This document shows positions 59,831-64,000 of a stretch of 64,000 nucleotides of DNA, in pieces (positions within the stretch are counted from its first letter, which is position 1; each line of letters opens with the position of its first letter). Source of the DNA: an uncultured Paracoccaceae bacterium (GTDB lineage: Bacteria; Pseudomonadota; Alphaproteobacteria; Rhodobacterales; Rhodobacteraceae); the NCBI GenBank assembly GCA_913061275.1, contig CAJXSR010000020.1, forward strand, positions 1 through 64,000. The letters are read 5' to 3'. The notes beneath the pieces were generated by a model that worked only from the letters and a program-made list of their open reading frames with translations, ran no database searches and was not told where the DNA came from. Position numbers and translations under genes: made by a program.

Positions 59831-60256
59831 ATGGAACTTACAAGACGTAATGCCTTAGCACTGGGCGGGGCCGCATTTGTGGTGTCACTTGTGCCAGTTA
59901 ACAGCGCATTTGCTGCTAGCGAATTAACAATGGCCGATATTAAGATGTTTGCAGGCGATGCGGCGGTTGGCGAAGGCGGCATAGAGCTGACGACACCAGA
60001 AATTGCTGAAAACGGCAACACGGTACCTGTCGAATTTTCCGCACCTGGTGCAAAACGTGTGATGCTTCTAGCCGATGGCAACCCAAGTCCGGGTGTGGCT
60101 ACATTCAACTTCTCTGAAATGGCAGAGTCTGCGGGTTCTACACGCATTCGCTTGGCTGGAACACAAAATGTGGTTGCAGTAGCAGAGATGGCAGATGGCA
60201 CATACACGAAAGTGGCTAAATCTGTAAAAGTAACAATCGGCGGCTGCGGCGGCTAG
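59831..60256 (+). CDS. soxY: Sulfur-carrier protein SoxY
   Basis: 141 residues with a Tat signal (TRRNALALGGAAFVV) and the C-terminal swinging arm ending GGCGG, whose cysteine holds the sulfur substrate. SoxY pairs with SoxZ, which lacks its own signal, and is exported with it. Followed 22 bp later by soxZ. Confidence 0.96.
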   Translation: MELTRRNALALGGAAFVVSLVPVNSAFAASELTMADIKMFAGDAAVGEGGIELTTPEIAENGNTVPVEFSAPGAKRVMLLADGNPSPGVATFNFSEMAESAGSTRIRLAGTQNVVAVAEMADGTYTKVAKSVKVTIGGCGG

Positions 60257-60278
60257 TTCGGGAAAAGGAGATAACACA

Positions 60279-60599
60279 ATGGCTAAACCTCGTGTAAAAG
60301 TACCGAAATCTGCAACAGCAGGTGAAGTGGTAACTATTAAGGCCTTGATTAACCACGCAATGGAATCAGGCCAGCGTAAAGATAAATCGGGAAATAAAAT
60401 TCCGCGTAAGATCATCAACACGTTTTCAGCGGCTTTCAACGGCACTGAAGTGATTATGGTGAACTTGGAACCTGCAATTTCTACAAACCCTTATTTTCAG
60501 TTCAGCTTTAAAGTGCCTGCATCTGGTGATCTGGCGTTTAAATGGGTGGATGATGATGGATCTGTCTCAGAAATTACGAAAACTATAACTGTTGCATAA
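60279..60599 (+). CDS. soxZ: Sulfur-carrier partner SoxZ
   Basis: 106 residues, immunoglobulin-like fold, opening MAKPRVKVPKSATAGEVVTIKALINHAMESG, typical of SoxZ. FKWVDDDGSV near the end is also conserved. It has no signal peptide, in line with export as a SoxYZ complex through the Tat signal of SoxY. Confidence 0.96.
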   Translation: MAKPRVKVPKSATAGEVVTIKALINHAMESGQRKDKSGNKIPRKIINTFSAAFNGTEVIMVNLEPAISTNPYFQFSFKVPASGDLAFKWVDDDGSVSEITKTITVA

Positions 60600-60623
60600 T
60601 AGCTGGTTTTGGGAGGACCTAAT

Positions 60624-61469
60624 ATGAAGAGATTGATAAAAACACTTACCTGCACAGTTGCAGCATTGGCAATCACATCCGCAGGGCAAGCGGGTGAAGA
60701 TGACGAGCTAGTGATTAATGAAGAGCTTGAAATTTCTACAAAAGCAGTGGCATCTGCGGATAGCCCGCTGGATGAGCTGGTTTCTGGTTGGCGCTATCGT
60801 GCAGACGAGACACAAGAATTACAAATGGATGATTTCGATAATCCATCCTTTATTTTTGTAGAGCAAGCCGAAGATCAGTGGAAAAAAGTAGAAGGTACAG
60901 AGGGTAAAGCCTGTTCTTCTTGTCACGAAGATGTGGCTGATTTCAAAGGGCTTCGCACAGTGCTACCGCGCTGGAATGAAGCAAAGGCAAAAGTCTATAC
61001 GATGGAAAACTACATTAATGATTGTAGGGTAGATCGTATGGGTGCTGAACCTTGGAAATGGGCTAAGGGCAAAATGACTGCGATGACTGCGTTAATTAGC
61101 GTACAATCGCGTGGTATGCCCGTTGCTGTGAAAACAGATGGGCCAGCGCAGGCGGCACATGATTTGGGTAAAGAGATTTACTACACACGTGTGGGTCAGT
61201 TGGATATGGCATGTTCAAGCTGTCATGAAGACAACTATGGCAACATGATCCGTGCAGACCACTTGTCACAAGGTCAGATTAATGGATTTCCAACATATCG
61301 TTTGAAAAACTCTAAGCTGAACTCGACACAAGCACGCTTTAAGGGTTGCATGAAAAACATCCGCGCAACACCGTATAAAGTTGGGTCGCCAGAATTTACG
61401 GCACTTGAGCTTTATGTTGCATCACGCGGCAATGGTTTGTCTGTCGAAAGCCCGGCAGTCCGTAACTAA
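60624..61469 (+). CDS. soxA: Dihaem cytochrome c SoxA
   Basis: 281 residues: a signal peptide (MKRLIKTLTCTVAALAITSAGQAG) and two CxxCH haem sites (C97-C100-H101 and C197-C200-H201), so the dihaem type. C242 in FKGCMKNIRA is the cysteine haem ligand, persulfide-modified in the active enzyme. It joins thiosulfate to SoxY with SoxX. ATG at 60624 follows GGGAGG; the frame extends back to a TTG at 60609 without support. A terminator follows. Confidence 0.95.
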   Translation: MKRLIKTLTCTVAALAITSAGQAGEDDELVINEELEISTKAVASADSPLDELVSGWRYRADETQELQMDDFDNPSFIFVEQAEDQWKKVEGTEGKACSSCHEDVADFKGLRTVLPRWNEAKAKVYTMENYINDCRVDRMGAEPWKWAKGKMTAMTALISVQSRGMPVAVKTDGPAQAAHDLGKEIYYTRVGQLDMACSSCHEDNYGNMIRADHLSQGQINGFPTYRLKNSKLNSTQARFKGCMKNIRATPYKVGSPEFTALELYVASRGNGLSVESPAVRN

Positions 61470-61482
61470 TAACACTACATTT

Positions 61483-61513
61483 CCCCGCGCATTAAACAAT
61501 GTGCGGGGTTTTT
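61483..61513 (+). terminator. Rho-independent terminator after soxA
   Basis: CCCCGCGCAT and ATGTGCGGGG pair over 10 positions (one G-U) around TTAAAC/A, followed by TTTTT. It separates the soxXYZA message from soxB, although read-through is likely, since soxB starts 43 bases later without an obvious separate promoter. Confidence 0.85.
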
Positions 61514-61555
61514 CCTTTCTAAAACATTCAATATATTGAATACATAGGTGCCTCA

Positions 61556-63238
61556 ATGATCTCTCGTCGTGACTTTTTACAAGCAACTGTTGCCGCTTCT
61601 GCAATTTATGGTGCCACTGGCTGGAACCGCGCTGCTGCGCAACAAAAGATGACGCAGGAAAAGTTGTTGGAATTTGATACAACTGGCAATGTGACGCTTA
61701 TCCACATCACGGATATTCACGGCCAACTAAAGCCAGTTTATTTCAGAGAACCAGAGATTAATCTGGGCATGGGCGCGGTAAATGGATTGCCGCCACATGT
61801 GACGGGCGCAGACTTTCTAAAAATGTTCAATATGACACCCGGCACACCTGCAGCGTATGCTTTGAGTTATCAAGATTTCAGCACATTAGCCAAATCCTAC
61901 GGGCGTATGGGCGGACTTGATCGTGCGGCAACTGTGATTAATGCAATTCGTTCTGACCGCCCTGATGCGTTGTTGCTGGACGGCGGCGATACATGGCAAG
62001 GCTCTTACACAACGCATCATACTAATGGCCAAGATATGGTTAATGTAATGAATGCGCTTAAACCAGACGCTATGACCAGCCACTGGGAATTCACCCTAGG
62101 AATTGATCGCGTGACCGAAATTGTGGAAACGTTGGATTTCCCGTTCTTAGGCGCGAATATTTTTGATAGCGAGTGGGATGAACCTGCTTATGACCCTTAT
62201 AAAATGTTTGAACGTGGGGGTGTTAAAATTGCCGTAATCGGGCAGGCATTTCCGTATATGCCGATTGCAAATCCGGGTTGGATGTTTCCAGGCCTTAGCT
62301 TTGGTATCCGCGAAGAGCGCATGGTTGAAGTTGTGGATGAGGTGCGTGCTAAAGGTGCCGAACTGGTGGTTTTGCTATCGCATAACGGGTTTGACGTAGA
62401 CCGCAAGTTGGCTTCAAGGGTTGACGGTATAGATGTTATTTTGACGGGTCACACCCATGACGCATTACCTGAACCCGTGATGGTTGGCAAAACTATGCTG
62501 ATCGCATCTGGCTCTAACGGCAAGTTTGTAACGCGTCTTGATCTGGATGTGCGTGACGGTCAAGTGATGGGATTTGCCCATAAATTGATCCCGATTTTTT
62601 CTGATGTTATTGCGCCTGATCCTATGGTTGCAAAATTGATTGATGAACAGCGTGCCCCGTTTACGGATCAATTATCTGAAGTGCTGGGGACAACTACCAA
62701 TGAATTATACCGCCGTGGAAATTTCAACGGAACATGGGATGATTTGTTGTGTAACGCATTGATTGATGAACGCGAAGCAGACATAGCCCTTTCACCTGGT
62801 TTCCGTTGGGGGCCAAGCCTATTACCGGGGCAGGATATTACCCGCGAAGATTTGTTTAATGCAACAGCAATGAGCTATCCAGAAGCATATCGTTCTGAAA
62901 TGACAGGGGAATTCTTGCATGTGATTTTGGAAGATGTAGCCGACAACCTGTTTAATCCGGACCCGTATTACCAACAAGGCGGGGATATGGTGCGCGTAGG
63001 GGGTATGGGATATTCTATTGATGTGTCCAAGCCACAAGGCAGCCGTATTACCGATATGACAATTCTGAAAACAGGTGAACTGGTTGAGCCTAGCAAGACA
63101 TATACTGTTGCAGGTTGGGCCTCTGTTAATGAGGAAACCGAAGGGCCTGCAATTTGGGATGTGGCCGAGGCTTGGATTAAACGCCAAGGCTCTGTTTCAA
63201 TCGACCCGAATACGTCTGTGAAGGTGTTTGGCACCTAA
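61556..63238 (+). CDS. soxB: Thiosulfohydrolase SoxB
   Basis: 560 residues with a Tat signal (SRRDFLQATVAASAIYGATG). Dimanganese ligands and active-site segments of the 5'-nucleotidase-like family are present: ITDIHGQLKP (D53, H55), GGDTWQGSYTTHHTNG, SHNGFDVDRKLA and TGHTHD. SoxB hydrolyses sulfate from SoxY-bound thiosulfonate. Length is normal. It is the first gene after the soxA terminator and is followed 5 bp later by a rhodanese gene. Confidence 0.95.
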   Translation: MISRRDFLQATVAASAIYGATGWNRAAAQQKMTQEKLLEFDTTGNVTLIHITDIHGQLKPVYFREPEINLGMGAVNGLPPHVTGADFLKMFNMTPGTPAAYALSYQDFSTLAKSYGRMGGLDRAATVINAIRSDRPDALLLDGGDTWQGSYTTHHTNGQDMVNVMNALKPDAMTSHWEFTLGIDRVTEIVETLDFPFLGANIFDSEWDEPAYDPYKMFERGGVKIAVIGQAFPYMPIANPGWMFPGLSFGIREERMVEVVDEVRAKGAELVVLLSHNGFDVDRKLASRVDGIDVILTGHTHDALPEPVMVGKTMLIASGSNGKFVTRLDLDVRDGQVMGFAHKLIPIFSDVIAPDPMVAKLIDEQRAPFTDQLSEVLGTTTNELYRRGNFNGTWDDLLCNALIDEREADIALSPGFRWGPSLLPGQDITREDLFNATAMSYPEAYRSEMTGEFLHVILEDVADNLFNPDPYYQQGGDMVRVGGMGYSIDVSKPQGSRITDMTILKTGELVEPSKTYTVAGWASVNEETEGPAIWDVAEAWIKRQGSVSIDPNTSVKVFGT

Positions 63239-63243
63239 GTGCC

Positions 63244-63690
63244 ATGCGTAAAAAAGATATGGACATGAAAAACAGTACAATAAAAACTCTTGCAATAACT
63301 TTGACACTTTGGGTGCCAAATTATGGGGTTGCACAAGATGTGACACAAGAAGTTTTGCAAGAATATATGGAATTTTCCGATTATTTTGCGGGTATAATCG
63401 TGCCAGAACAACTGACTAAAGATTTTTTTGATGCAGTTACTTTTATTGACACACGCAATGCTAAACAGTTTGAAAAAAACACTATTCCCGGAGCTGTAAA
63501 TATCGAGTGGCGCGATGTTTTCGGGCGAATTGATGAAATACCGAAAGATAAAAAGGTTGTATTGTTCTGCAATACGGGCAGCTTATCTGCGCAGGCAGCA
63601 TTTGCTTTGCGCGCAACTGGGCATGAGAATGTTCTGTTATTGCAGACAGGCTTGATCGGTTGGACCGAAAAAGCAGCATATAAACCGTAA
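63244..63690 (+). CDS. Periplasmic rhodanese-like protein
   Basis: 148 residues with a signal peptide (about residues 8-31; MKNSTIKTLAITLTLWVPNYGVAQ) and one rhodanese domain: TFIDTRNAKQFEKNTIPGAVNIEW and the active-site loop FCNTGSLSAQAA with catalytic cysteine. It might transfer sulfane sulfur to or from the SoxYZ system. The start may be the second methionine of the signal (63265); neither has a good ribosome site. Its place between soxB and soxC is not the usual arrangement. Confidence 0.85.
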   Translation: MRKKDMDMKNSTIKTLAITLTLWVPNYGVAQDVTQEVLQEYMEFSDYFAGIIVPEQLTKDFFDAVTFIDTRNAKQFEKNTIPGAVNIEWRDVFGRIDEIPKDKKVVLFCNTGSLSAQAAFALRATGHENVLLLQTGLIGWTEKAAYKP

Positions 63691-63802
63691 AGTACAAAAT
63701 AACCTGTAATTTTTCAGATTTAGGATGCGTATCACTATACAAATTCAAAAAATCATATATGTTAGTTGTTGAATCACTACACCGAATACTAGGGAGGTTT
63801 TT

Positions 63803-64000
63803 ATGGGGCAAAACACAACGCGCAGGGGCTTTATTAAAGCAGGTGTTGCAGTGGGTGCGGGGCTGGCAGCGGGTAAAGCCGCAGCGCAAAGCGATCCGCT
63901 AATCACTGAAGTTCAAGAATGGAACCAAGTATTGGGTTTCGGCGTTGATGAACGCCCATATGGGATACCTTCACCTTATGAAAAGGCTGTAAAGCGACGC
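63803..64000 (+). CDS. soxC: Sulfane dehydrogenase subunit SoxC (5' part, cut by the window end)
   Basis: The first 66 codons are present; the gene runs off the right edge. It starts MGQNTTRRGFIKAGVAVGAG, a Tat signal (TRRGFIKAG), and continues DPLITEVQEWNQVLGFGVDERPYGIPSPYE, matching the SoxC N-terminus, a molybdenum sulfite-oxidase-family protein that oxidises sulfane sulfur on SoxY. The ribosome site is GGGAGG. Its presence means the full soxCD branch may lie to the right. Confidence 0.88.
   Translation, partial: MGQNTTRRGFIKAGVAVGAGLAAGKAAAQSDPLITEVQEWNQVLGFGVDERPYGIPSPYEKAVKRR

Noticed and set aside
1-64000. CRISPR array, tRNA or rRNA genes, prophage or plasmid functions
   Set aside because: No regularly spaced identical repeats, no cloverleaf or rRNA-like stretches, and no phage or replication proteins were seen in either strand.

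Overview
The window looks like a chromosomal segment of a marine-type alphaproteobacterium, most likely order Rhodobacterales. The signs are a complete Nar cluster, a Sox cluster, a periplasmic molybdo/tungsto formate dehydrogenase with its DUF3305/DUF3306/DUF6494 partners, a Hint-domain secreted protein, a RutR-governed PreTA pyrimidine pathway and a LuxI-type synthase. Base composition looks moderate to low for this order, with AT-rich intergenic regions. No tRNA, rRNA, CRISPR array or intact transposase gene was found.

Layout. (1) 1-13.8 kb: nitrate respiration island. A Crp/Fnr regulator diverges from narK1-narK2-narGHJI-parvulin-moeA-DUF2478. The narK promoter carries two FNR-type boxes. 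Perfectly inverted 26-bp sequences with an adjoining 42-bp repeat (IS21-like ends) bracket the island. (2) 14-22 kb: signalling island with two related histidine kinases, an AHL synthase without a LuxR, a CheY-like receiver, an Hpt protein and two tandem receiver proteins whose C-termini look like degenerate GGDEF domains. (3) 22.4-39.7 kb: an NtrC-like regulator lacking the GAFTGA motif and its sensor kinase, then a formate dehydrogenase locus: a leftward maturation operon (multi-ferredoxin, DUF6494, Mrp, biotin/lipoate-ligase-like, DUF6505) and a rightward operon (DUF3305, DUF3306, TorD-like, Tat peptide, fdhABC, tupA, moaA). (4) 39.8-49.9 kb: reductive pyrimidine catabolism (preT, preA, rutR, amidohydrolase, small unknown, dihydropyrimidinase) with an NMT1/THI5-type ABC transporter. 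(5) 50-64 kb: thiosulfate oxidation. yeeE x2, an SqrR/BigR-like repressor, glcG-like and soxS run leftward and soxV rightward. A frameshifted small ORF, rpe, a thioredoxin-fold gene, gph, a Hint protein and a metallo-beta-lactamase-fold protein follow, then soxXYZAB, a rhodanese and the start of soxC.

How it fits together: formate (Fdh) and thiosulfate (Sox) are electron donors and nitrate (NarGHI) the acceptor. MoaA, MoeA, TupA, the TorD-family chaperones and probably DUF2478 supply and insert the Mo/W cofactor. The pyrimidine region is a nitrogen-scavenging module. The signalling block sits between the nitrate and formate modules, and which genes it controls cannot be read from the sequence.
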